A stretch of 64,000 bases of DNA from the NCBI GenBank assembly GCA_037969115.1, contig JBBKWQ010000396.1, positions 1 to 64,000 on the forward strand. Direction: 5' to 3'. The number at the start of each line of letters is the position of its first letter. Within the stretch, counting starts at the first letter, position 1. Of the stretch, positions 46,956-56,360 are shown one piece after another. Position numbers and translations under genes: made by a program. The notes beneath the pieces were generated by a model. The model saw nothing but the letters and a program-made list of their open reading frames with translations. It was not told the DNA's origin and searched no databases. The stretch is from JBBKWQ01 sp037969115 (GTDB lineage Bacteria; Actinomycetota; Acidimicrobiia; Acidimicrobiales; Ilumatobacteraceae).

Positions 46956-47846
46956 ATGCCAGTCCATGTCTCGTACTCGCTCGCCGATGCGGTCGAACAA
47001 CTCGAGCGGCGCCCGGACGCGATCGTCCTCGCCGGCGGAACCGACTTCATGGTCGAGGTGAACGAGGGCCATCGAACCCTGCCCACGGCCGATGTGATGG
47101 TCATCGCCGTCGACCGGGTCGCGGAGTTGCGGTCGTTCACGATCGACGACACCGGAAAGACCCTGACGCTGGGCGCCGGGGTCACGTATGCCGAGATCAT
47201 GGGTGCCCCGATCGCGAGTCGTGTTCCGGCGCTCGCGGAGGCAGCTCGCACGGTCGGCTCACCACAAATCCGCCACGCAGCGACCGTCGGCGGCAATCTC
47301 GCTACGTGTTCGCCGGCCGGCGACGGGCTTCCCGTGTTGTCAGCCCTCGATGCCGTGGTCAATCTCGTGTCCGCATCGGGCGAGCGCTCCATGTCGGTTC
47401 ACGACTTCATGGTCGGGGTGAAGCGAACGGCATTGTTGCCGGGCGAGCTGATTGCGTCGATCGGCCTGCCGATCCTCGACGGATACCAGGGATACTCGAA
47501 GGTCGGGGTCCGAAACGCGATGGTCATCGCCACGGCGAGCGTCTGCGTGGCGATCGACAATTCGGACCAGTCGGTCCGGTGCGCTCTCGGATCGGTCGCC
47601 CCCACGATCATCCGCTGCCCGGAAGCAGAGGCGTACGCGAGCGCCAACGTCGACTGGCGCGAACAGACCGTCGAGTCGTCCGTCTGCACGGCGTTCGGCA
47701 CTCTTGCCGCCGATGCGAGTCGGCCGATCGACGATCACCGATCGAGCGCCGCGTACCGGAAGCACTCGATCGCCGTGATGGCGTCTCGTCAGCTCGGGCG
47801 TGCGTTTGCGTCGGCCGGCCCGGCTCACATGGAGCAACGATCATGA
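46956..47846 (+). CDS. Xanthine-dehydrogenase-type FAD subunit (CoxM family)
   Basis: A 296-residue FAD-binding subunit of a xanthine dehydrogenase/CO-dehydrogenase-type hydroxylase. IVLAGGTDFMVEVNEG and TVGGNLATCSPAGDGL are the two FAD-binding motifs. It passes electrons from the Fe-S subunit to NAD or another acceptor. ATG at 46956 starts the family N-terminus. Its stop overlaps the Fe-S subunit start (ATGA). Gene order FAD, Fe-S, Mo. CO dehydrogenase is less likely because the Mo subunit lacks the CoxL active-site sequence. Confidence 0.88.
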   Translation: MPVHVSYSLADAVEQLERRPDAIVLAGGTDFMVEVNEGHRTLPTADVMVIAVDRVAELRSFTIDDTGKTLTLGAGVTYAEIMGAPIASRVPALAEAARTVGSPQIRHAATVGGNLATCSPAGDGLPVLSALDAVVNLVSASGERSMSVHDFMVGVKRTALLPGELIASIGLPILDGYQGYSKVGVRNAMVIATASVCVAIDNSDQSVRCALGSVAPTIIRCPEAEAYASANVDWREQTVESSVCTAFGTLAADASRPIDDHRSSAAYRKHSIAVMASRQLGRAFASAGPAHMEQRS

Positions 47847-48325
47847 GCGAGCACTACATCTTGCACGTGAACGGCGTCGAACATGGCGTCAGCGACGCGT
47901 GGCTGGGCGAGAATCTGTTGTTCGTGTTGCGCGAGCGGCTCGGGCTCCTGGCTGCGAAAGGAGCCTGTGAACAGGGCGAGTGCGGGTCGTGCACCGTCAT
48001 GGTCGACGGGCGGCTCTTGTGTTCGTGCCTCGTGCTGGCAGCGTCGGCGACCGATCAGCCGATCGTCACGGTCGAAGGTCTCGCCGAGCCGGGCACGCCC
48101 AGCGACGTCCAACAGGCGTTCATCGATGCAGGCGCGGTGCAGTGCGGATTCTGCACGCCCGGACTCGTCATGGCGGCACACGACCTGCTCGATCGGTCGC
48201 CCGCTCCGAGCGACATGGAGATCAGGGAAGAACTGTCGGGCAACGTGTGCCGGTGCACGGGTTATGGCCGCATCATCGAGGCAGTACAGCGCGTCGCGGT
48301 GAGTCGTCGAGAGGTGGCGCCATGA
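47843..48325 (+). CDS. Xanthine-dehydrogenase-type 2Fe-2S subunit
   Basis: A 160-residue two-cluster iron-sulfur subunit. The first cluster ligands are in ACEQGECGSCTVMVDG plus a later SCLVLA Cys, and the second in AVQCGFCTPGL and GNVCRCTGYGRI. It connects the molybdenum cofactor with FAD. ATG overlaps the upstream stop, and its own stop overlaps the next ATG. The N-terminal LHVNGVEHGVSDAWLGENLL is a ferredoxin-fold start. Confidence 0.93.
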   Translation: MSEHYILHVNGVEHGVSDAWLGENLLFVLRERLGLLAAKGACEQGECGSCTVMVDGRLLCSCLVLAASATDQPIVTVEGLAEPGTPSDVQQAFIDAGAVQCGFCTPGLVMAAHDLLDRSPAPSDMEIREELSGNVCRCTGYGRIIEAVQRVAVSRREVAP

Positions 48326-50625
48326 CCATCATCGAACGTGACCTCGCGGTGCGCTCGGGCACGATCGGTGATTCGCCGGCGAGGCCTGATGGAGTCGCAA
48401 AGGTGCAGGGATCGTTCGAGTTCTCGTCCGATCGCGGTGCCGAGGGATGTCTGTGGGGCGCAACACTCCGGTCGCCGCACCCGTACGCGCGAATCGTGAC
48501 GATCGACGTTTCGCCGGCGTGGCAGATCGACGGGGTCGCAGCGGTGATCACGGCCGACGACGTGCCGGGTCGGTTGCACTACGGGCTCATCGATCAAGAT
48601 CAACCCGTGTTCGCGACCGACGTGGTGCGCTATGTCGGTGAACCCGTCGCTGCGGTCGCTGCCGATCACCCGGAAACGTGCAAGCGGGCGCTCGAGGCGA
48701 TCGTCGTGACCTATGAGGTGCTCGAGCCGCTCATCGATCCCGAGGTCGCAATCGCTGGAGAGCACGAACCGATTCATCCCCACGGCAACGTGGTTCGGCA
48801 CCAACGAATCGTGTGCGGCGACGTCGATGCCACGGGGCCCGTGGTCGTCGAGGGCACCTACCAGATCGGGATGCAGGATCAGGCGTTCCTCGGGCTGGAG
48901 GCGGCACTCGCCGTGCCCGACCACGACGGTGGCGGCGTCGAACTCCTGATCGCGACGCAATGGCTGCACGAAGATCGTAAGCAGATCGCAGCGTGTCTGG
49001 GTCTGCCCGACGAGAAGGTCCGGCTGGTGCTCGGTGGCGTCGGTGGTGCGTTCGGCGCACGCGAAGACATCTCGCTCCAGGTCCATTCGTGTCTGCTCGC
49101 ATTGCGCCTCGGTCAGCCAGTCCGCATGCAGTACACGCGTGCCGAGAGCTTTCTCGGTCACGTCCATCGGCACCCGGCCACCGTGTGGATGCGGCATCAC
49201 GCGACCGAGGAGGGTGAGGTCGTCAAGATCGAGGCCCGCTACGTGTTCGACGGCGGAGCCTACGCCTCGACGTCCTCGGCGGTGTTGCTCAATGCCATCA
49301 CGCACACGCAGGGCCCGTATCGATGCCCGAACGCCGTCGTTGACGGCTACGCGGTGCGTACGAATCACCTGCCGTGTGGTGCGATGCGTGGATTCGGTGT
49401 GGTTCAGGCGTGTTTCGCCCACGAGAGCCAGTACGACCTGCTGGCCGATGCGTGCGGCCTCGGCCCCATCGAGATTCGAATGCGCAACGCTATCCGCACC
49501 GGCGACATGTTGATCCACGGTCAGGTGATGGAGAGCGTGGCGCCGGTCGAGCGTTGTATCCGCGAGACTGCGGCGTTGCCGCTTCCCGACGAGCCCGTCG
49601 GCGGTCACGACGGCGACGTCATGCGGCTGCCGGGTGGAGCCGGGCGAACCGCCGACGTCGGTCATGTGCGTCGAGGCATCGGGTACGGAGTGGCCATGAA
49701 GAACCTCATGTACTCCGAGGGATTCGACGACTACTCGACGGCGCGGTGCCGGCTACGCGACGGTGTCGTCAGGCTCAAGTTCGCGACTTCCGAGGTGGGT
49801 CAGGGGTTCGTCACGATCGCCGGTCAGATCGCCAGAACAATCCTCGGAGTCGATCGAGTCGAGCTCGACAGGATCGACACACAGATCGGTTCGGCCGGCT
49901 CGACGTCCGCGTCGCGGCAGACGTGGATGAGCGGCGGTGCGGTCGACGGTGCGTGTCGGGCAGTCCGGGAACGATTGTTCGAACACGTCGGTGCGCTGAA
50001 CGGAATCGATCCGATTCGTCTCGCGATCGACGGCACCGATGTCATCGACACGGCAGGCGATCTGCGGGTACCGGTGGTGGAGGCATCGGCGGGAACGGAG
50101 TTCGACCAGACCTTCGAATATCACCACCGTCCAACGGAAGATCTCGACGAGAACGGCCAGGGCAATTGCCACACAGCGTTCGCGTTCGTGGCGCACCGTG
50201 CCGTGGTCGATGTCGACCCCGATCTCGGGCTCGTGAAGGTCGTACAGGTCGCCACTGCGCAGGATGTCGGGGTGGCGTTGAACCCGCTGTCGGTGCTCGG
50301 CCAGATCGAAGGCGGCATCGCGCAGGGTCTCGGGCTCGCCGTGATGGAGGAGATCATCCAGATCGACGGCCACATCCGAAATGCGAGCTTCACCGACTAC
50401 CTGCTCCCCACGTTCCTCGACATGCCTCCGGTTGTGGCGTCGCTCGTGGAAGAACCAGATCCGCAGGCGCCGCTCGGAGCGAAGGGTGTGGGGGAGGCTC
50501 CGTGCATCTCGGTGACCCCGGCGATCGTCGCTGCGATCCGAGATGCGCTGAAGCAGGTCGACGGTGTCGGCAAATCCATCACACGCGTGCCAGTGCGACC
50601 GGCCGACATCGCGCTGCCACGGTGA
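48322..50625 (+). CDS. Xanthine-dehydrogenase-type molybdenum subunit
   Basis: A 767-residue molybdopterin subunit of the xanthine oxidase family. The N-terminal ald_Xan_dh domain begins ARPDGVAKVQGSFEFSSD. GGVGGAFGAREDIS is the cofactor-contacting loop, GAMRGFGVVQACFAHE includes the substrate-binding Arg, EVGQGFVTIAGQI follows, and GAKGVGEAPCISV carries the catalytic Glu. The acidic substrate residue typical of purine hydroxylases cannot be placed for certain by eye. With the purine phosphoribosyltransferase 51 bp downstream, hypoxanthine/xanthine oxidation is likely; another N-heterocycle is possible. Confidence 0.88.
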   Translation: MTIIERDLAVRSGTIGDSPARPDGVAKVQGSFEFSSDRGAEGCLWGATLRSPHPYARIVTIDVSPAWQIDGVAAVITADDVPGRLHYGLIDQDQPVFATDVVRYVGEPVAAVAADHPETCKRALEAIVVTYEVLEPLIDPEVAIAGEHEPIHPHGNVVRHQRIVCGDVDATGPVVVEGTYQIGMQDQAFLGLEAALAVPDHDGGGVELLIATQWLHEDRKQIAACLGLPDEKVRLVLGGVGGAFGAREDISLQVHSCLLALRLGQPVRMQYTRAESFLGHVHRHPATVWMRHHATEEGEVVKIEARYVFDGGAYASTSSAVLLNAITHTQGPYRCPNAVVDGYAVRTNHLPCGAMRGFGVVQACFAHESQYDLLADACGLGPIEIRMRNAIRTGDMLIHGQVMESVAPVERCIRETAALPLPDEPVGGHDGDVMRLPGGAGRTADVGHVRRGIGYGVAMKNLMYSEGFDDYSTARCRLRDGVVRLKFATSEVGQGFVTIAGQIARTILGVDRVELDRIDTQIGSAGSTSASRQTWMSGGAVDGACRAVRERLFEHVGALNGIDPIRLAIDGTDVIDTAGDLRVPVVEASAGTEFDQTFEYHHRPTEDLDENGQGNCHTAFAFVAHRAVVDVDPDLGLVKVVQVATAQDVGVALNPLSVLGQIEGGIAQGLGLAVMEEIIQIDGHIRNASFTDYLLPTFLDMPPVVASLVEEPDPQAPLGAKGVGEAPCISVTPAIVAAIRDALKQVDGVGKSITRVPVRPADIALPR

Positions 50626-50648
50626 GGTCGATCGCTTTTCGGGTGGCT

Positions 50649-50668
50649 GCTACCACTCGCGGTAGCGT
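50649..50668 (+). promoter_or_regulatory. -10 element with inverted repeat before the phosphoribosyltransferase
   Basis: TAGCGT (50663-50668) ends 8 nt before ATG 50677. A perfect inverted repeat GCTACC-n6-GGTAGC (50649-50666) overlaps it, so a repressor bound there would block the promoter. The neighbouring purine genes make purine-responsive control plausible. Confidence 0.4.
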
Positions 50669-50676
50669 GGGGCGCC

Positions 50677-51174
50677 ATGTCGCAAGAGCGTGAAATCCTG
50701 ACCTGGGAGCTGTTCGGGCGAGCGTCTCGCGAACTGGCCCAACTCGTTGCCGACGACGGGTACGAGCCCGACATGATTCTGTCGATCGCACGCGGTGGCC
50801 TCCTCATCGGCGGGGCCATGGGGTACGCCATGTCGGTGAAGAACACGTACACGATGAACGTCGAGTTCTACACCGGCGTCGACGAACGGCTCGAAGTGCC
50901 GCGCATCCTTCCTCCGGCGCCCGACTTCGTCGATCTGCACGACGCAAAGATCCTGATCGTCGACGACGTCGCCGATACGGGGCACACGCTCAAGAGTGTC
51001 GAAGACTTCTGTGACGGCAAGGTCGGCGAGGTACGCACCGCTGTCATCTACGAGAAGTCACATTCGGTCGTGAAGTGCGACTATGTCTGGCGTCGCACCG
51101 ATCAGTGGATCAACTTCCCGTGGAGCGACCAGCCACCGGTGGCGAAGCGCGACTGGGCGGTGCGCGACGCCTGA
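50677..51174 (+). CDS. Purine phosphoribosyltransferase (xanthine/guanine type)
   Basis: A 165-residue type I phosphoribosyltransferase. The PRPP loop is KILIVDDVADTGHTLKSV, and the purine-binding region includes the Lys of AVIYEKSH and WINFPW near the C-terminus. The N-terminal SIARGGLLIGGAMGYA is the pyrophosphate-binding turn. It resembles the Gpt/xanthine type and salvages a 6-oxopurine with PRPP. Position after the xanthine-dehydrogenase-type genes suggests purine turnover. The precise base is not certain. Confidence 0.88.
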   Translation: MSQEREILTWELFGRASRELAQLVADDGYEPDMILSIARGGLLIGGAMGYAMSVKNTYTMNVEFYTGVDERLEVPRILPPAPDFVDLHDAKILIVDDVADTGHTLKSVEDFCDGKVGEVRTAVIYEKSHSVVKCDYVWRRTDQWINFPWSDQPPVAKRDWAVRDA

Positions 51175-51184
51175 CGGGTCGGGC

Positions 51185-52255
51185 TCAGGCCCGCGCCGCG
51201 GCGAGGCGTTCGGCAAGTCGCTTCGGCGGCACGACGCCGAGGAGCCGGTCTTGGTCCCAAACGGTCACCACCGGTTGCGACGGGTTCAGCCTCGGTAGCA
51301 CCGACGCGAGTTCTTCGTCGAGATCGGCGCGTGCCAGACGATCGAACGGCACCATCAGTTGGGTGAGCATCACCCAGGGGCGCTGATCACCCGGAATCGC
51401 CCACAGCGCATCCTCGAGGACGAGACCGTCGAGCTCGCCGTCTTCGCCGCGGACCGCCACGGCTCCGGCTTCACCGAGACGTTGGCGCTGCCACAGCATC
51501 GAGTCGGCGTCCATGTCGCTGCCGACCGATGCCACACCGAACCAGATGAGGTCTCGGACCGTGACGCCTTGGAGGCGTTCGGCCAGCGTGGCGGCGATGA
51601 TCTCTGCTTTGGCGTTGAGCCCGATGAATGCGCCGGTGATCAGCAGCCAGATTCCGGATTGCGCACGCACGATCAACGCGAATCCGATCGCGGCGATGAT
51701 CCATCCGAGGTAGACGCCGGCCGTTCCGGCTTCGCGCATCGCTCGATGACGGTTCCCGTGCCGCTTCCACCGCAGTGCCTTCACGACGCGTCCGCCATCG
51801 AGAGGCGCTCCCGGCAACATGTTGAACACGGCCAGCATCACGTTGATGATGCCGACCCATCCGGCGACGCCGGCGACGGTGGGGCTACCGGGATCGAGCG
51901 TGAAGTACGCAGCAAGGCCGATGACGCCGATCAGGAGGCTGGCGAGTGGGCCGGCGACGGCGATCGAACCTTCGGCCTTCGGTGACGGCGCCTCGCGATT
52001 GAGGCGTGCAATCCCGCCGAGTGCCCAGAGCTCGATCGAGTCGGTGTCGACGTCGAACCGTCGCGCCACCAAGGCGTGTGCCAGCTCGTGGGCGAGGATC
52101 GAGATCATGAACAGCACGACACCGATGACCGCTGCAGTCCAGCCGAGGACCGAACTCAGGCTGCCGGCGAGCAGAACCGCGACGAGTGCGACGCTCCAGT
52201 GCAGGTTCACGGCGATGCCGGCGAGCCGGCCCAGCTTCAGCGATCCAGACGACAT
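51185..52255 (-). CDS. Site-2 protease (M50) with CBS pair, Rip3-like
   Basis: A 356-residue intramembrane metalloprotease. About six membrane segments cover residues 1-230, with the zinc motif ILAHELAHAL (HExxH) and the third ligand region NMLPGAPLDGGRVVKAL. The C-terminal ~110 residues (VRDLIWFGVASVGSDM onward) look like two CBS modules, which often bind adenine nucleotides. This layout matches mycobacterial Rip3 homologs, which cleave membrane-anchored factors. The partner anti-sigma factor is not visible. The gene converges on the phosphoribosyltransferase with a 10-bp gap. Confidence 0.88.
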   Translation of the reverse strand: MSSGSLKLGRLAGIAVNLHWSVALVAVLLAGSLSSVLGWTAAVIGVVLFMISILAHELAHALVARRFDVDTDSIELWALGGIARLNREAPSPKAEGSIAVAGPLASLLIGVIGLAAYFTLDPGSPTVAGVAGWVGIINVMLAVFNMLPGAPLDGGRVVKALRWKRHGNRHRAMREAGTAGVYLGWIIAAIGFALIVRAQSGIWLLITGAFIGLNAKAEIIAATLAERLQGVTVRDLIWFGVASVGSDMDADSMLWQRQRLGEAGAVAVRGEDGELDGLVLEDALWAIPGDQRPWVMLTQLMVPFDRLARADLDEELASVLPRLNPSQPVVTVWDQDRLLGVVPPKRLAERLAAARA

Positions 52256-52354
52256 CAGGTTCCTCGTCGAATCGCTGGGTGGGATGGTGGCTTCAACATG
52301 CAGATCAGCGAGTCGACAACTGGATCAACCCTACGTGCGCAGCGCGCATTCCCG

Positions 52355-53947
52355 TCATCTCGACGCTCTGGTCGGGCGGTCGAGTCGTGCGAGCACGACA
52401 GTTGCGCAGTTTCGACCGCTCGCCCCCCAGACGCCGGCTCCCGGAAAGGTCGCCGCTCCGGTCAGGAAGAGTCCGTCGACGTCGGTCTCGTAGTTGGTGA
52501 GCTCCGGATTCGGATTGCGAAACGCAGCGAGCGGACCGCCGCCGAAGCTGGTGGCGTGGCCCTTGGGCAGGTGAAAGTCCCGCTCGTAGACGTCCGGCGT
52601 CATCGCACGGTACTCGACGATCGAGTCGAGGAATCCGGGTTCGCACAGCGTGGCGAACTGCTCCAACCAGCGTTGCGGTTCTGATGAGTCCGGCCAGCCA
52701 CCCAAGAGTGAATAGGGAGTGAAGAGCGCTTCGAGGCTGAAGACATGATGACCCGGACGAGTCGCAGGTGCCACGGACCGATCGATCAGGCTCGGAACGT
52801 TGACGAGGAGTCCGGGCTGGTCGAGTATTCGACCCTGTCGCATCAGGCGGTACCCGCGATCGATCGATGCCAGGTCGGGCGCTACCACGGCGGTGGCTGC
52901 CGGGCTCCCGCCGAGCGCGAGCAACGTCGGTGGTTCGGTGACGATGGCGTCGATCTTCGATTCGTAGCCCTCGTCGTGCGGTATTCGCCGCCACCGATCG
53001 ACGAGTGCGGACGCCGCGGGCGGTGGCCGGGTGAGCCAAGTGAGGAACGTGTCGTGGGGGTTGCAAGCCGACACCACGATGGGAGCGAGGAACTCGCTGC
53101 CGTCATCGAGTCGGACGCCGCGCACTCTCGATCCCTCGCACAGGATCTCTTGCACCCTCGCGGACGTTCGAAGCCGGCCGCCGGCGAGTGAGAAGGCCGC
53201 CAGGATCGCACGGGGAAGGGCGCCGCTTCCACCGACAGGCCGGCCGACGTTGCCGACATGACGCATTGCGTGGGTGAGCGCGCCCAGGCCGCTGCGGGCG
53301 GACTCGGGGCTGATGCCCCACACCATCGGGCCGGTCACCACCGCCGGGCCGAGCAAGGCGTCTTCGCTGAAGAACGAGCGCAGTACATCGGCGGCGCTGC
53401 GGCGACTCCACTTCATGATGGTCGGCGCCCCGGCGAATCGGCGCCGGATCGCCAATCTGGTGAGACCGGCTGCGGTCGGTGGTTCGTTTGCGGCGTCGAG
53501 GATCATCTCGACCGCCGGGATCGCAGCTCGCGCATAGCGACGATAACCATCGACCTCGTGTGGGTACGCCCGCCCGATCGAGTCGAGCGTGGTGTCCAGA
53601 TCGTGTGAATGCGACCATGCCGGTCCGCCCGACCAGGCCAGGCTGTGTTGGGCGGGTTCGATGTCGACATAGGTGAGTCCGTGCTCGCCGAGGCTGAGTT
53701 CATCGAGCACCGGCGTCGTCCTGAACGTGATGTGATCGCAGTTGCAGATGTTGACCGTGGCTCCACCGAAGGTCTCGCTCGACGCGGTGCCGCCCACATC
53801 CGAGCGGGCTTCGAGCAAGAGGGTGCGCACACCCGCCCGGGCCAGATACGCAGCAGTGACGAGTCCGTTGTGGCCGGCACCGATCACGATCACGTCGACA
53901 TCGGCGCCGTCTGACGAGTCAGTCGGTTGCGGATCGGTTTCGGTCAC
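52355..53947 (-). CDS. FAD-dependent oxidoreductase, PYROXD2/phytoene-desaturase-like
   Basis: A 530-residue flavoprotein. The dinucleotide motif is DVIVIGAGHNGLVTAAYLAR, followed by LLEARSDVGGTASSETFGG, and the C-terminal FAD motif LFLTGAATFPGAGVWGASG. GHNGL and the absence of carotenoid genes nearby place it near PYROXD2-type oxidoreductases rather than carotenoid desaturases. The GTG start at 53947 is divergent from the creatininase-family gene (32 bp). Substrate unknown. The gap to the protease gene is 99 bp and holds nothing recognisable. Confidence 0.85.
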   Translation of the reverse strand: MTETDPQPTDSSDGADVDVIVIGAGHNGLVTAAYLARAGVRTLLLEARSDVGGTASSETFGGATVNICNCDHITFRTTPVLDELSLGEHGLTYVDIEPAQHSLAWSGGPAWSHSHDLDTTLDSIGRAYPHEVDGYRRYARAAIPAVEMILDAANEPPTAAGLTRLAIRRRFAGAPTIMKWSRRSAADVLRSFFSEDALLGPAVVTGPMVWGISPESARSGLGALTHAMRHVGNVGRPVGGSGALPRAILAAFSLAGGRLRTSARVQEILCEGSRVRGVRLDDGSEFLAPIVVSACNPHDTFLTWLTRPPPAASALVDRWRRIPHDEGYESKIDAIVTEPPTLLALGGSPAATAVVAPDLASIDRGYRLMRQGRILDQPGLLVNVPSLIDRSVAPATRPGHHVFSLEALFTPYSLLGGWPDSSEPQRWLEQFATLCEPGFLDSIVEYRAMTPDVYERDFHLPKGHATSFGGGPLAAFRNPNPELTNYETDVDGLFLTGAATFPGAGVWGASGRNCATVVLARLDRPTRASR

Positions 53948-53967
53948 GCCTCATTGTTGCCCACCGG

Positions 53968-53973
53968 TAACGT
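53968..53973 (+). promoter_or_regulatory. Probable -10 element, creatininase-family gene
   Basis: TAACGT ends 6 nt before GTG 53980, within the 32-bp divergent gap. Leaderless initiation is implied because no ribosome site fits. Confidence 0.45.
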
Positions 53974-53979
53974 CGCGTC

Positions 53980-54765
53980 GTGAATGTGAACAGCCGACAT
54001 CTTGCAAACCTCCGCGCTCCACAGATGGCGAACGCGTTGAGCGGGAGCAGCATCGTCGTCCAACCGCTCGGTGCGATCGAACAGCACGGACCTCACCTGC
54101 CATACAACACCGACCTGCTCATCGCAACGTGTGTTGCGGATGCGGCGGTCGAGCGTGTGGGGGCCGATCTCGACGTGTGGCTGCTCCCAGCCCTCGCGTA
54201 CACGAAGTCGAACGAACACGCCTGGTCCGCCGGCACGATCTGGCTCTCGGCCGACACCTTGCTCCGGGTGCTCGACGACATCGGGCGCTGCGTGGCGATG
54301 ACGCCGGCGCGCAAACTCGTCTTCTTCAACGGTCACGGCGGCAACTCGGCGTTGGTGAGCGTCGCCAACCGGGAGATCCGGCTCCATCACGGCTTGTGTT
54401 CGTTCCTTGCGCACCCGGGTGTGCCACCCGATCAGGGCGGAGCATCAGCGGAGGGCGAGCACGGCATGGGTATCCACGGAGGTGCCGACGAGACGTCGAT
54501 GATGCTGCATCTTGCGCCCGAGCTGGTCGACATGGCGAGTGCCACCCGCAACGTGCCGGAGCACCTGAAAAGCAATCGGTACGTGCGATTCGGCGGGGCA
54601 GTCGGCTTCGGCTGGCTCTCGAACGACTTCGGACCGGACGGTCACATCGGTGATCCCACGATGGCTTCGGCTGAGCGCGGAGCCGACCTGTTCGACGGCG
54701 CCGTCACAGCGTTTGCCGAAGCGCTCGGTGAGATCGCCGACTTCGAGTTCGGTTCTCACGCATGA
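53980..54765 (+). CDS. Creatininase-family amidohydrolase
   Basis: A 261-residue metal-dependent amidohydrolase of the creatininase family. The metal ligands are in VQPLGAIEQHGPHLPYNTD (Glu, His, Asp) and NGHGGNSALVS (His), with a further Glu in AEGEHGMGIHGGADETSMM. The family includes creatininase, FAPy deformylase-type ArfB and MftE; no mycofactocin genes are here, so MftE is unlikely. The following gene, 12 bp away, is dimethylformamidase-like, suggesting the pair handles a small amide. Start GTG. Confidence 0.88.
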   Translation: MNVNSRHLANLRAPQMANALSGSSIVVQPLGAIEQHGPHLPYNTDLLIATCVADAAVERVGADLDVWLLPALAYTKSNEHAWSAGTIWLSADTLLRVLDDIGRCVAMTPARKLVFFNGHGGNSALVSVANREIRLHHGLCSFLAHPGVPPDQGGASAEGEHGMGIHGGADETSMMLHLAPELVDMASATRNVPEHLKSNRYVRFGGAVGFGWLSNDFGPDGHIGDPTMASAERGADLFDGAVTAFAEALGEIADFEFGSHA

Positions 54766-54777
54766 GGCGTCGGTTCG

Positions 54778-56316
54778 ATGTCGGATGAGATCACGTTCTA
54801 CGACGAGATCGAGGGGTACTGCGGTCGCCTGAGCTATCGATCCGGAGATGTGGTGGCGCTGCACGTCTCGACCCGGGCCGCACGATATGACGTTCGGGTC
54901 GAGCGATGGGGCCGCGAACGCGAGTTGGTGTGGAGCGCATCTGATCTCGCGGGAGAGTATGTGCCACCGCCTGCCGAAGCCGACGCGTCGGGCTGCGACT
55001 GGCCGACGTCGGTCGAGATCCCGGTCGCAGACGACTGGCGAGCCGGGTTCTACCTGATCACGCTCACGGCGAAAGACGGCGCACCAGGTCGCGACATCGC
55101 CCACGCCTGTTTTGCCGTCAGGCGCGCGGCGACGCCGCATCGCGCTGTGCTGGTGCTCGCCACCAACACTTGGAACGCCTACAACACGTGGGGAGGACGC
55201 AGTCTCTACACCGGCGGCGACCAGGTGTCGTTTCGCCGCCCCTTCGGGCGGGGCATGTTGTGCCGCGACGAGGTCGAGCGTGACGATCGCAAGGCTCGAC
55301 CGGTCCGGTGGGGAGAGGAACCGGACGCCGACGGATCGATCTACCAGGCTTACCGGATGGCGCACGGCTATCCAGCCGGTATCGGTTCGAGCGGGTGGTT
55401 CTCGCACGAGCGCCGTTTCGTGGAGTGGGCCGAGTCGGCCGGTTTCGACTTCGACTACGCGGTCTCGTCGGACCTCGAGGTCTCGACATCGCTCGACGGG
55501 TATGAGCTCGTTTGTGTGGTGGGCCACGACGAATACTGGTCGGCCGCACAACGAGACACGGTGGAAGCGCACGTTCGCCGCGGAGGGAACCTGGCGAGCT
55601 TCTCCGGCAACACGATGTTCTGGCAGGTTCGGCTGGTCGACGATGGGGACCACATGGTGTGTCACAAGTACGCCGCTCATGAGGTCGATCCCGTCGTGCG
55701 TACGAATCCGGTGGAAATGACGGGAATGTGGTGCGATCCCATGGTGGGGCGTCCGGAGTGGGAGCTCTTGGGCGCGGGGTCGGCCTTTGGCCTGTATCAC
55801 CGTTTCGGCCAGGCCACACCGAGGGGTGTCGGCGGCTTCATCGTCTACCGTCCCGAGCATTGGATGCTCGCGGACACGGGTCTCGGCTACGGCGACGTGC
55901 TCGGGTCCGATGACGGCGTGGTGGGCTACGAGACGGTGGGGTGTCGGATCGGCTTCGACGAGTTCCAGCAACCGATCGCCGCAGCGGTCGCAGGCATGCC
56001 TCCAGACGTCGAGATCGTCGGGTTCGTGCCGTCCAGCAATCTCGCTGACGGTGAGTATCCGGCGTCGATTTCGGCTCTGAGCGATCAGGGCGACGCCGAG
56101 TTCGTCGCCGAACGCTTCTTCGGCGGCGTCACTCCCGAGAACCTCGCACGCGCTCGGCACGGCAATGCGGTGATGTTGACATGTCGACCCTTTGGGCGCG
56201 ACGCCGGCGAGGTCGTCACTGTCGGCACCACCGACTGGGTGTTCGGCCTGGCCGGTGATCCCGCTGTCGCCAGGGTGACCGCCAACGTCGTGCAGCACCT
56301 GCTCGATCACAACTGA
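54778..56316 (+). CDS. N,N-dimethylformamidase large-subunit-like protein
   Basis: A 512-residue protein resembling the C-terminal catalytic part of N,N-dimethylformamidase beta/large subunit (DMFA2_C). The N-terminal ~120 residues are a beta-sandwich-like domain (YSSGDVVALHVS region). VLATNTWNAYNTWGGRSLY and VVGHDEYWSAAQRD, then LASFSGNTMFWQVR, are conserved in that family, which binds a mononuclear iron through two Tyr and a Glu in characterised enzymes. It is shorter than the ~760-residue subunit and has no small-subunit gene beside it. It starts 12 bp after the amidohydrolase. Hydrolysis of some N-alkyl amide is likely; dimethylformamide itself is not established. Confidence 0.82.
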   Translation: MSDEITFYDEIEGYCGRLSYRSGDVVALHVSTRAARYDVRVERWGRERELVWSASDLAGEYVPPPAEADASGCDWPTSVEIPVADDWRAGFYLITLTAKDGAPGRDIAHACFAVRRAATPHRAVLVLATNTWNAYNTWGGRSLYTGGDQVSFRRPFGRGMLCRDEVERDDRKARPVRWGEEPDADGSIYQAYRMAHGYPAGIGSSGWFSHERRFVEWAESAGFDFDYAVSSDLEVSTSLDGYELVCVVGHDEYWSAAQRDTVEAHVRRGGNLASFSGNTMFWQVRLVDDGDHMVCHKYAAHEVDPVVRTNPVEMTGMWCDPMVGRPEWELLGAGSAFGLYHRFGQATPRGVGGFIVYRPEHWMLADTGLGYGDVLGSDDGVVGYETVGCRIGFDEFQQPIAAAVAGMPPDVEIVGFVPSSNLADGEYPASISALSDQGDAEFVAERFFGGVTPENLARARHGNAVMLTCRPFGRDAGEVVTVGTTDWVFGLAGDPAVARVTANVVQHLLDHN

Positions 56317-56360
56317 CCGGTGTCGGACGGGTTCGTAAAGATCCTGTTCAGGTTTCGACG

